From contig DDWT01000025.1 of assembly GCA_002347365.1 (NCBI GenBank), positions 1-19,416 of the forward strand: a stretch of 19,416 bases of DNA, given 5' to 3'. This DNA is from Actinobacteria bacterium UBA2279. Its GTDB lineage: Bacteria; Actinomycetota; Coriobacteriia; Anaerosomatales; Anaerosomataceae. Every line of letters begins with the position of its first letter. Positions within the stretch are counted from its first letter, which is position 1. The position numbers were made by a program, and so were the translations under genes. Below are positions 13,066-19,416 of this stretch, piece after piece. The notes beneath the pieces are model-generated. The model ran no database searches and had not been told where the DNA came from. It was given only the letters and a program-made list of their open reading frames with translations.

Positions 13066-15282
13066 GTGGCGGATCGTAGGATCTGGGGACTGAACGCGCG
13101 TATGGTGGCGATAATCGCCGTCGCATACGCGCTGGTTGCTGCAAGTACCGTCTACCTTGTGCGAACTACGATGCGTGCTCAGGCGCTGGAGTCTGCCGCC
13201 GAACACGCCGAGAACATCATGCAGCGGCATCTGGCGATCCATCGCTACTTCACTGACGAGCTGCTGCCGTCTCTGGACGCCGTTGCTGGCGGCTCGGCAC
13301 AAGACATCGAGTTCGATCCACGCTGCATGTCTTCGCGCTACGCCATCAGTGTGATCCAGTCCTACTACGTGGAGACGGAAGATGGCACGCCCTACTACTA
13401 CCGCGAGGCCGCAGTGGGCGCACGCAATCCCGTCAGCGAGGCCGACGCCGTGGAGGCCGCCTACATCGCACAGGTCGACGCGGGCAACGGGAAGCAGGAG
13501 ATTCGCGAGGTGCGGGAGATCGACGGCGAGCCTTACTACGTGGTCATGCGCCCCGGCGAAGTCTACGAGGAGTCCTGTCTGGGTTGCCACAGCCAGCCCG
13601 AGCTCGCACCTGCCGGGCTCGTGGACATCTATGGCGACACTGCAGGCTTCGGCAAGCAGGTCGGCATGCTGGCATCGATCGTCTCGGTGCGCATCCCTCT
13701 TGGTCCGCCGTATCGCGCTACCGACATCACGACCTACGCGATCACGGCCGAGCTGCTCCTGATCATGCTGTTGAGCTCCCTCGGCGTCTATCTGTTCAAC
13801 CGAAGCCAGGTGCTGCGGCCCGTACGCTCGATACGTGATGCCGCAGTCGATATCGCCGGGGGCGCTATGCCGCCAGGCACGACGATAGACGCAGGGGGGC
13901 CGCTTGAGGTGCATGAGCTGGCCACGGCGTTCTCTACGATGTCGCGGAGCTTGGCACAGACCATCGACTCGCTTGAGGAGCGCGTTGCTGCGCGTACTGA
14001 GCGGTTGGATGCCATGAACCAGGAACTCTACGCTGAGATCAGCGAACGTGAGTCCATCGAAGAGCAGCTCGCCGCGGAAAAGGCGTATGCGGAAAACCTC
14101 ATCGAGACTGCCAACGTCATCGTTCTGGGGCTGGACACTGACAGGCGCGTGACGGTGTTCAATCGTTGCGCCCAGAGGGTCACCGGCTACAGGCCCGAGG
14201 ACGTGATGGGAAAGCCGTGGTTCGATATCGCCTACACGGGTTCGGAGCGAGCCGCCGTCCTCAAGGTGTGGGAGAACCTGTTCGACCCCGAAGCACCCGG
14301 CTTCGTCCCCATCGAGGGCCAGGAGGGGGTTTCGACCATCCGGACAGCGGACGGACGCGAGCGGGTGATCCAGTGGCGCAGGAGCACGTTGGTCATGAAC
14401 GACGTGGTCATGGGCACGATCTCGTTCGGCATCGACATCACACGGAGTCGGCAGCAGAGCGAAGAGCTCGAGCGATACAAGTCCGGTCTTGAGGCATTGG
14501 TCGAGGAACGCACGCGGCAGCTTGAAGCGACCAACGAACAGCTTCGTCGCGCGACAGAGGCCAAAAGCCAGTTCCTGACCAACATGAGCCACGAGCTGCG
14601 TACGCCTCTCAACTCGGTCATCGGCTTCACAGATGTGCTGCTCCGGGAGCTTGCCGGGCCACTCACCGAGGAACAGCAACGCCAGCTGGTCATGGTGAGC
14701 GACGCCGGAAAGTACCTGCTCTCTCTGGTCAACGCCGTGCTCGATCTGTCGAAGGTGGAAAACGGCGCCATCTCGGTCGATATCGATGTGTTCGATCTGC
14801 GTGATGTGATGGAGACGGTGGCCGCGTCCCTGGAGCCCTCGGTAGCCGAGCGTCACCTGGAGTTCATATTCGACTGCCCCGAGCAGCCCGTGATGATGCG
14901 TAGCGATGAGACGAAGGTGCGCCAGATACTGCTCAACATCGCGAGCAATGCCGTGAAGTTCACGGGAAGCGGTGCGGTCACCATGGGCTGTGACGTGCAC
15001 GAGGATAGCGTGACTCTGCGTGTCTCGGACACAGGCCACGGCATCCCGCCCGACGAGCTCAGTAGCGTGTTCGCGGTGTTCTGGCAGCACAAGGTGGGAG
15101 AGCGCGCAAAACCCGAGGGCGCCGGTCTGGGACTCGCGATCGCGCGGCGGCTCGCCCATCTCCTCGGCGGCGGGATCAATGTCTCCAGCCAGATGGGTGT
15201 CGGATCGGTCTTCACGGTCGAACTGCCGCTCGAGGTGCCAGCGTATGAGGTGCCGTCGGATGATGACGACGTCCTCATATAG
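13066..15282 (+). CDS. Membrane sensor histidine kinase with extracytoplasmic CxxCH (Tll0287/DUF3365-like) sensor, HAMP and PAS
   Basis: A 738-residue hybrid sensor. Transmembrane helix 1 is at about 11-32. An outer domain ends in SCLGCHS, C171-x2-C174-H175, a c-type haem attachment motif, in a context (AAYIAQVDAG, EIDGEPYYVVMRP, GDTAGFGKQVGMLASIVSVRIPL) that resembles the Tll0287-like/DUF3365 domain. Transmembrane helix 2 is at about 222-245, then HAMP (RPVRSIRDAA), coiled coil (LEERVAARTERL), PAS (ETANVIVLGLDTDRRVTVFN), a second coiled coil, and a HisKA box FLTNMSHELRTPLN with phosphorylated H509. The ATPase has NIASNAVKFT, DTGHGIPP and EGAGLGLAI. The start is GTG 13066 behind GGGGG. No response regulator is adjacent, so it is an orphan kinase, probably sensing redox state or a gas. 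Its 3' end is duplicated at 4010-4257. Confidence 0.9.
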   Translation: MADRRIWGLNARMVAIIAVAYALVAASTVYLVRTTMRAQALESAAEHAENIMQRHLAIHRYFTDELLPSLDAVAGGSAQDIEFDPRCMSSRYAISVIQSYYVETEDGTPYYYREAAVGARNPVSEADAVEAAYIAQVDAGNGKQEIREVREIDGEPYYVVMRPGEVYEESCLGCHSQPELAPAGLVDIYGDTAGFGKQVGMLASIVSVRIPLGPPYRATDITTYAITAELLLIMLLSSLGVYLFNRSQVLRPVRSIRDAAVDIAGGAMPPGTTIDAGGPLEVHELATAFSTMSRSLAQTIDSLEERVAARTERLDAMNQELYAEISERESIEEQLAAEKAYAENLIETANVIVLGLDTDRRVTVFNRCAQRVTGYRPEDVMGKPWFDIAYTGSERAAVLKVWENLFDPEAPGFVPIEGQEGVSTIRTADGRERVIQWRRSTLVMNDVVMGTISFGIDITRSRQQSEELERYKSGLEALVEERTRQLEATNEQLRRATEAKSQFLTNMSHELRTPLNSVIGFTDVLLRELAGPLTEEQQRQLVMVSDAGKYLLSLVNAVLDLSKVENGAISVDIDVFDLRDVMETVAASLEPSVAERHLEFIFDCPEQPVMMRSDETKVRQILLNIASNAVKFTGSGAVTMGCDVHEDSVTLRVSDTGHGIPPDELSSVFAVFWQHKVGERAKPEGAGLGLAIARRLAHLLGGGINVSSQMGVGSVFTVELPLEVPAYEVPSDDDDVLI

Positions 15283-15334
15283 TGCGCTAGACTAGGCACG
15301 GCACTGCTCCGTCCGGCCCGCAAAAGGGGGAACC

Positions 15335-16423
15335 ATGCGTTTGATCGTCGTCGTGGGTGCGCGTCCCAACTTCATCAAGGTCGGTCCGCTCATGCCCGCA
15401 CTTCGCGCGGCGGGGATCGATGCGAAGATCGCGCACACCGGTCAGCACTATGACGCGACGATGTCTGACGTGTTCTTCACGGACCTGGAGATTCCCACGC
15501 CCGAGTGGTTCCTCGGCGTAGGGAGCGGCACCCACGCGGTGCAGACCGGTACGGCGATGATGAAGCTCGAGGAACTCTTCTCCGCCGAGCGCCCGGATGG
15601 CGTCCTCGTTGTGGGCGATGTGAACTCAACACTGGCAGCGGCGCTTGCCGCCGCCAAGCTGCATATTCCGGTCATCCACCTTGAGGCAGGCCTGCGCTCC
15701 CGCGATATGTCCATGCCCGAAGAGGTGAACCGCCTGGTCACCGATCAGCTCTCCGCGATGCTTCTGACGCCGGTGCCCGAGGCCGACGCCAATCTGCTTG
15801 CGGAAGGCGTGGACTCCTCCCGCATACATCTGGTGGGCAATATCATGGCCGAGTCCGTACTGCGCAATCTGCCGCGCATCGAAGGTCGGGATGTCTGCGG
15901 TCGATTCGGCCTGAAGGCGCGCGAGTACGTCCTGGTCACCGTGCACCGCCCCGAGAACACCGACCATCCCGAGCGTCTGGGACAGATCGTCTCGGCGCTG
16001 CTGGGCTCACCACTGCCGGTGCTGTTCCCCGTGCATCCGCGCACGCGGCCCTTGCTGGCAAAGCACGGTATGTCCGCCCATACCCCCGGCGTGGTGCTGA
16101 CCGAGCCGGTGGGCTATCTCGACATGCTTGCGCTGCAGCGCGATGCCGCCGCTATCGTGACCGACTCCGGGGGCATCCAGGAGGAGTCGTGCATGGTCGG
16201 CACGCCGTGCGTGACCGTACGCCGGAACACCGAGCGCTACATCACCGTCGAGGTCGGGGCCAACCAGCTCGTCTCGGCGGAAGAACCTGCGATCAGTGCC
16301 GCGCTTGCCACCGCGCTCGCGTCAGACCGCGCCTGGAAGGTGCCCGAGCGTTGGGACCTGGAGGTTGCCGAGCGGGTCGTGCAGGCCCTTGCCGGCGGAA
16401 TCGCGCCCCTGGAGGGCTGCTGA
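15335..16423 (+). CDS. wecB: UDP-N-acetylglucosamine 2-epimerase (non-hydrolysing)
   Basis: A 362-residue GT-B fold epimerase that interconverts UDP-GlcNAc and UDP-ManNAc, a precursor for cell-wall teichoic-type polymers, linkage units and capsules. Recognisable blocks are VVGARPNFIKVGPLMPAL, AHTGQHYDATMSDVFF, VVGDVNSTLAAALAAAKL, VIHLEAGLRSRDMSMPEEVNR, VTVHRPENTDHPERL, PVHPRTRPLL and TDSGGIQEESCMVGTPCVTVR. These include the conserved His, Asp and Glu residues of the active site. Length is normal for the family. The ATG at 15335 follows AAAAGGGGGAACC. It lies 52 bases behind the kinase stop and may be read with it, though the short gap contains a weak TAGACT hexamer (15288-15293). Sequence relatedness to region 1 suggests surface-glycan supply. 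Confidence 0.95.
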   Translation: MRLIVVVGARPNFIKVGPLMPALRAAGIDAKIAHTGQHYDATMSDVFFTDLEIPTPEWFLGVGSGTHAVQTGTAMMKLEELFSAERPDGVLVVGDVNSTLAAALAAAKLHIPVIHLEAGLRSRDMSMPEEVNRLVTDQLSAMLLTPVPEADANLLAEGVDSSRIHLVGNIMAESVLRNLPRIEGRDVCGRFGLKAREYVLVTVHRPENTDHPERLGQIVSALLGSPLPVLFPVHPRTRPLLAKHGMSAHTPGVVLTEPVGYLDMLALQRDAAAIVTDSGGIQEESCMVGTPCVTVRRNTERYITVEVGANQLVSAEEPAISAALATALASDRAWKVPERWDLEVAERVVQALAGGIAPLEGC

Positions 16424-16437
16424 CGCCCGGTTGTGTG

Positions 16438-16462
16438 CTATGTCACAACTATGTGCGATAAT
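16438..16462 (+). promoter_or_regulatory. Promoter of the CWB2 surface protein: extended -10 preceded by an 11-base-period direct repeat
   Basis: TGC-GATAAT (16454-16462) is a good extended -10. Directly upstream, CTATGT occurs at 16438-16443 and again at 16449-16454, exactly 11 bases apart, about one helical turn. This is how a direct-repeat activator site over the -35 region would look, and no consensus -35 is present. The leader then reads CAGCC, as after two other promoters in the window. Confidence 0.5.
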
Positions 16463-16499
16463 CAGCCATGTACGCGGAGGATTCTCGTGCGGGGGGACA

Positions 16500-16517
16500 C
16501 TGCGCGGGGACACGCAG
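16500..16517 (+). promoter_or_regulatory. Leader stem-loop and repeats before the CWB2 gene's ribosome binding site
   Basis: CTGCG (16500-16504) can pair with CGCAG (16513-16517) around an eight-base loop. GGGGACAC occurs twice just here (16493-16500 and 16506-16513). The stem abuts the Shine-Dalgarno stretch GAGGGG, so it might tune translation. It is short and may be incidental. Confidence 0.25.
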
Positions 16518-16529
16518 AGGGGTGTTTGC

Positions 16530-18737
16530 ATGAAGTCACACAGGCGCACGTTCAGTCGTGTCTTGCTTCCGGTTCTCGGGCTTATGCTTGTGCTGGGACA
16601 GACGCCGGTCGTAGCGGGCGCTGCGACCTCCGGAACGGAGTTCGGGCCATCGGAGTGGAAGTCTGCCACCTCGCTGGTACGGGATGCGGGTGTCTTGGTG
16701 CAGGGTGTAGTCCCGCTGATAGACGCCGGGAACGATATCGATACCGCGATGCCACTGTCGGCCAGTCCTGTGGCCGAGGCCCTCGATTTCACCACCGATC
16801 CGGCCGATGTGTTCTCGCTTGATATCCCTGACGGTCAACGGCTACGAGTCACACTGTCGACCGATCCGGCCGTGCTGCTTGCGGATGCCTATCTCTACGA
16901 CCAGGCGGCAGTCTCGATCCTGAGCGCACAGGCGCTCGCGGGCACGCTCACGGACGCGCCTGTAGAAGTATTCACCTACGACAACACCTCTGGTTCTGAG
17001 GTCCCGTACTTCCTCGCAGTGAGCGCTGGCGCCGGTGCGGGCGCGTACACGCTGCAGTGGGAGCTGTTCGCGATCCCATCCGGGGCCGATGACGAGATCC
17101 CGGGTGTGAGCACATCTCTTCCCGCGTCGATAGCGGGGACACTGGATCCGGTGCAGGACCGGGATGACGTGTACGCGGTGACGCTTGCCGTTGGCGAGCG
17201 TCTGGTCATCGACTATACCGATGGCGTCTCGCTGGACGGCGATGTGTACGTCTACGCACCGGGTAGCACTGCCCTGGGTGCCGATGTGCCGCTGTGGGGC
17301 TCGGCGACAGACGGTGACGAGTACTTCTACATGGACGTCCGGACCGGCATGGGCGGCACCTACTACGTGGACGCTCGCGCAGCAGCCGGCGGCGGCGGCT
17401 ACACACTCGTCATGTGGACAGTGCCACTGCCCGCGAGCGCCTGGGAGAACGTCGGCGACGCCGATGCCCTCACCGATTCGGCCGGGGGTTGGGGTGAGTC
17501 TCTCGGCGACCCGTCCGACCGCAATGACACGTGGTACATGGACCTTGCCGTCGGCGAGCGTGTACTGCTCTCGCTGACCGGGCCTGCCGATGCCGACTTC
17601 GACCTCTATCTGTACGGTCCCGGGACGACAGACCTGGCGACCGACGAGCCGTTGGCGTGGTCTGTCGGCCTGACGTCATCTGAGTCCATCACGTTCGACG
17701 TCACCACGGCCGGACGCTACTACATCGAAGCGCAGGCGTTCTCGGGATCAGGGATGCTGAACCTGTCATGGCTGCGCACCCTGACGCCTCTGCCGGGCGA
17801 TGTCGTCCGGCTGAGCGGGGTCAACCGCTACGAGACCGCTCTGAAGCTCTCCCGCGAGACCTTTGGGGCCGGTTCCTCGGCGTATGCGGTCCTGGCGACG
17901 GGGGAGAACTTCCCCGACGCGCTGTCGGCCGCATCAATCTCAGGCGTGCGCGACTGCCCGCTGTTGCTGACGCCGACCAAGACGCTCTATGGCGGTGTGC
18001 TCACCGAACTTGCCCGCCTCGGCGCGACGAACGTGATCATCGTGGGCGGACCCAACGCGGTGTCCACAGCGGTAGAGACCTCGATACGCAACTCGGGCAG
18101 AGCGGTCACCCGCCTTCAGGGCATCAACCGCTACGAGACCTCCGCGCGAATAGCCGACTACGTCATCGCCGCACAGGGTGGCACGTGGCCCGGCACCGCG
18201 TTCATGGCCCGCGGAGACAACTTCGCAGACGCACTGTCAGCGGGACCGCTGGCGTTCGCGAAGGGATACCCGATACTGCTGACGCGATCCGGTGACCTGC
18301 CTACGGAGACACGGGCGGTCATGTTGAGCCGTCATGTGAACGACGTGGTGATAACGGGCGGTACTAGCGCCGTGAGCTCTGCAGTCGAGGCGACGATACG
18401 CGCACTGCCGGGGATGCTGAACGTGGAGCGGCTTCAGGGTGCTGACCGTTACCTGACGGCGCGCGCGATCGCCGACTATGGTGTCAAGCACCAGTGGGTG
18501 ACATGTGCGTATGTGGGCGTGGCCACGGGCGTGAACTTCCCTGACGGACTGGGCGGCGGCGTGGTATGCGGCAAGAACGATGGTGTGCTGCTGCTGACCA
18601 ATCCGAATGCGCTTTCCGCGCCGGTAGCCGGCTTCATGACCACCCACTGGGGCGACGTTATGGACGTCGAGGTGTTCGGTGGCGACGTTGCAGTCAAACC
18701 CGCCGTGGTGAACGCACTGAACGCCTACATCCCGTAG
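16530..18737 (+). CDS. Secreted cell-surface protein: three PPC-like domains and three CWB2 cell wall-binding repeats
   Basis: A 735-residue exported protein. It has a Sec signal (KSHRR, hydrophobic core, cut likely after VVAGAA near residue 33). Residues of about 60-175, 190-297 and 300-412 form three similar beta-sandwich units with the pre-peptidase C-terminal (PPC) look: DxxDVYxVxLxxGERLxxxL, DxDxYLYxPGxTxL, and a GxYYIxAxA-x-GxGxYxLxW end. From about 426 come three CWB2 repeats, with openings LSGVNRYETA, LQGINRYETS and LQGADRYLTA, each holding NFPDALSA-like, LLLT and VxIxGGxxAV blocks. CWB2 triplets anchor proteins non-covalently to anionic wall polymer. No catalytic domain is evident, so it may be a surface or S-layer-like adhesin. 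The start is ATG 16530 behind GAGGGG. Confidence 0.9.
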   Translation: MKSHRRTFSRVLLPVLGLMLVLGQTPVVAGAATSGTEFGPSEWKSATSLVRDAGVLVQGVVPLIDAGNDIDTAMPLSASPVAEALDFTTDPADVFSLDIPDGQRLRVTLSTDPAVLLADAYLYDQAAVSILSAQALAGTLTDAPVEVFTYDNTSGSEVPYFLAVSAGAGAGAYTLQWELFAIPSGADDEIPGVSTSLPASIAGTLDPVQDRDDVYAVTLAVGERLVIDYTDGVSLDGDVYVYAPGSTALGADVPLWGSATDGDEYFYMDVRTGMGGTYYVDARAAAGGGGYTLVMWTVPLPASAWENVGDADALTDSAGGWGESLGDPSDRNDTWYMDLAVGERVLLSLTGPADADFDLYLYGPGTTDLATDEPLAWSVGLTSSESITFDVTTAGRYYIEAQAFSGSGMLNLSWLRTLTPLPGDVVRLSGVNRYETALKLSRETFGAGSSAYAVLATGENFPDALSAASISGVRDCPLLLTPTKTLYGGVLTELARLGATNVIIVGGPNAVSTAVETSIRNSGRAVTRLQGINRYETSARIADYVIAAQGGTWPGTAFMARGDNFADALSAGPLAFAKGYPILLTRSGDLPTETRAVMLSRHVNDVVITGGTSAVSSAVEATIRALPGMLNVERLQGADRYLTARAIADYGVKHQWVTCAYVGVATGVNFPDGLGGGVVCGKNDGVLLLTNPNALSAPVAGFMTTHWGDVMDVEVFGGDVAVKPAVVNALNAYIP

Positions 18738-18772
18738 AAGAACTGAGGGTACCCCTCACCAGACGAACACGC

Positions 18773-18778
18773 TAGAAT
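18773..18778 (+). promoter_or_regulatory. -10-like hexamer of the tRNA gene
   Basis: TAGAAT lies 35 bases before the tRNA 5' end, within GCTAGAATGG, a pattern often seen before stable RNA genes in high-GC Gram-positives. No -35 match was found. The nearby TGAGGGTACCCCTCA (18744-18758) is an inverted repeat without a T tract. Confidence 0.35.
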
Positions 18779-18812
18779 GGTCGTCGCCGTCCTTTGGGCG
18801 GAGAACGAGTGC

Positions 18813-18887
18813 GGGCGATTAGCTCAGTGGGAGAGCGCTTCCTTCACACGGAAGAAGTCACAGGTTCAAATCCTGTATCGCCCACCA
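18813..18887 (+). tRNA. tRNA-Val, anticodon CAC
   Basis: A full 75-base cloverleaf including an encoded CCA. The acceptor arms GGGCGAT (18813-18819) and ATCGCCC (18877-18883) pair, and the discriminator base is A. The D-loop contains AGCTCAGTGGGAGAGC. The anticodon arm CTTCC-TTCACAC-GGAAG has CAC at the anticodon, reading GUG. The T-arm ACAGG-TTCAAAT-CCTGT is perfect. No integrase gene is next to it in the window. Confidence 0.97.
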
Positions 18888-18899
18888 TGAACTCAAGAA

Positions 18900-18942
18900 G
18901 GCCCCTTTGGGACTCATTCCGAGAAGCCCGAAGGGGTCTTTT
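18900..18942 (+). terminator. Rho-independent terminator after tRNA-Val
   Basis: GGCCCCTTTGGG (18900-18911) pairs with CCCGAAGGGGTC (18927-18938), with two G-U steps, around a 15-base loop. TTTT (18939-18942) follows directly. It lies 12 bases after the tRNA end. Confidence 0.85.
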
Positions 18943-19061
18943 CAGCTCTCGTGCTTGGGAGCTCTGGGCTCGATGCGCGATTTGATGTAATGACCGTGCG
19001 GTATGTACAGACTCGGCGGTGTTGGGGTCGACTTATCGCGACCGGATAGGAGGCTCGACAG

Positions 19062-19373
19062 ATGGCAGGCAAGACAACATGGCGTCCGCGAGACACGCAT
19101 GGCAAGTTGACGGAGGCCAAAGAGCAGGCTCTTCCGGATTCGGCCTTCGCATTCCCCAAGCAGCGCAAAGCACCCCTGACCGCTGCCGGTTACGTTCGCG
19201 AAGCGGTGGCCCGCTTTGGAGAGTTCACAGACGTGACCGATGAGGACCGCGACCTGGCGTTCGAGAACATCCGCAGGGCGGCCGTTCACTACCACGTTGA
19301 GATGACCGAGACAGACTGGCGCCAGCTCGGCACGCGCCCCCTGAGGTCCAGCTACTCGCGCAAGAACCGGTAG
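19062..19373 (+). CDS. Small soluble protein, DUF6582-like
   Basis: A 103-residue charged protein without signal or membrane segment. A basic N-terminus (GKTTWRPRDTHGKLT) leads into LPDSAFAFPKQRKAPLTAAGYVREAVARFGEF, then a helical stretch with DEDRDLAFENIRRAAVHYHVEM and a final SYSRKNR. The block LPDSAFAFP..RK.PLTDA..VR.A.ARF is typical of a small family in actinobacteria that is annotated DUF6582 or as a hypothetical protein; its function is not known. The ATG at 19062 follows a strong AGGAGG with good spacing. It is a single gene after the tRNA terminator. The remaining 43 bases of the window hold nothing recognisable. Confidence 0.8.
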   Translation: MAGKTTWRPRDTHGKLTEAKEQALPDSAFAFPKQRKAPLTAAGYVREAVARFGEFTDVTDEDRDLAFENIRRAAVHYHVEMTETDWRQLGTRPLRSSYSRKNR

Positions 19374-19416
19374 CATCACGCAACTGAGCGAGTGTGGCTT
19401 GCGGGAGGGGGTTGAG

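Noticed and set aside
12883..15159. 758-codon open frame antisense to the kinase (and similar long antisense frames at 77-1192 and 6519-7787)
   Set aside because: The translations have arginine/histidine-rich, domain-free composition typical of shadows in high-GC DNA, and the sense strand codes for clear protein families.
16487..16822. GTG at 16487 behind GGAGG as an extra gene or leader peptide
   Set aside because: It runs out of frame through the signal peptide and first domain of the CWB2 protein, with no family similarity; the real start is ATG 16530.
18744..18758. TGAGGGTACCCCTCA as terminator of the CWB2 gene
   Set aside because: The arms are short with a two-to-three-base centre and no T tract follows.
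18813..19061. tRNA-Val as an attachment site of an integrated element
   Set aside because: No repeat of the tRNA 3' end and no integrase gene is seen in the window; the tRNA is followed by an ordinary terminator.
1..19416. CRISPR array, insertion sequence or transposase
   Set aside because: No regularly spaced repeats, transposase motifs or terminal inverted repeats were found; the only notable direct repeats are the 14-base pair around the DUF4160 genes and the kinase tail duplication.

Overview
The window reads as high-GC chromosomal DNA, probably from an actinobacterium-like Gram-positive. Clues are a surface protein with three cell wall-binding (CWB2) repeats, a lipobox solute-binding lipoprotein, a DUF6582-like small protein and frequent GTG/TTG starts and ATGA/GTGA overlaps. 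I suspect the Coriobacteriia/Anaerosomatales side, but no marker gene proves it. Genes are densely packed and no gap exceeds 300 bases.

Layout. (1) 1-1594: the end of a surface-glycan cluster, with the tail of a lipid-linked sugar transferase translationally coupled to one open frame that joins a GtrA-type membrane domain to a complete GalE-type epimerase. (2) About 1590-4257: an accessory island with a DUF4160 / HTH-tailed toxin-antitoxin-like pair, an AbiEi/AbiEii toxin-antitoxin pair, and a remnant carrying only the 3' end of a histidine kinase gene. Both toxin-antitoxin operons have the same inverted repeat (TTACC-N6-GGTAA) just before the first start codon. A 14-base direct repeat of the galE tail brackets the first pair. 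(3) 4265-12946: a divergent catabolic locus. An M20 amidohydrolase and its LacI-type repressor run leftwards. A lipoprotein-ATPase-permease importer, a phosphotriesterase-family hydrolase, a GATase1-like protein, a nucleoside hydrolase and a ribokinase run rightwards in one tightly overlapping operon. A perfect 16-base LacI-type palindrome lies just after the predicted operon promoter. (4) 13066-15282: an orphan membrane histidine kinase with an extracytoplasmic CxxCH (c-type haem) sensor; its 3' end matches the island remnant. (5) 15335-18737: a UDP-GlcNAc 2-epimerase and a large secreted protein with three PPC-like sandwiches and three CWB2 repeats. (6) 18813-19373: tRNA-Val(CAC), a terminator and a DUF6582-like gene.

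Working model for region 3: a ribosylated or nucleoside-like solute is captured by the lipoprotein and imported. The metal hydrolase and GATase1-like protein alter the non-sugar part, the nucleoside hydrolase releases ribose, and ribokinase phosphorylates it. The M20 enzyme may trim an acyl or peptidyl group. The substrate is not known. Regions 1, 4 and 5 concern the cell surface and its sensing.
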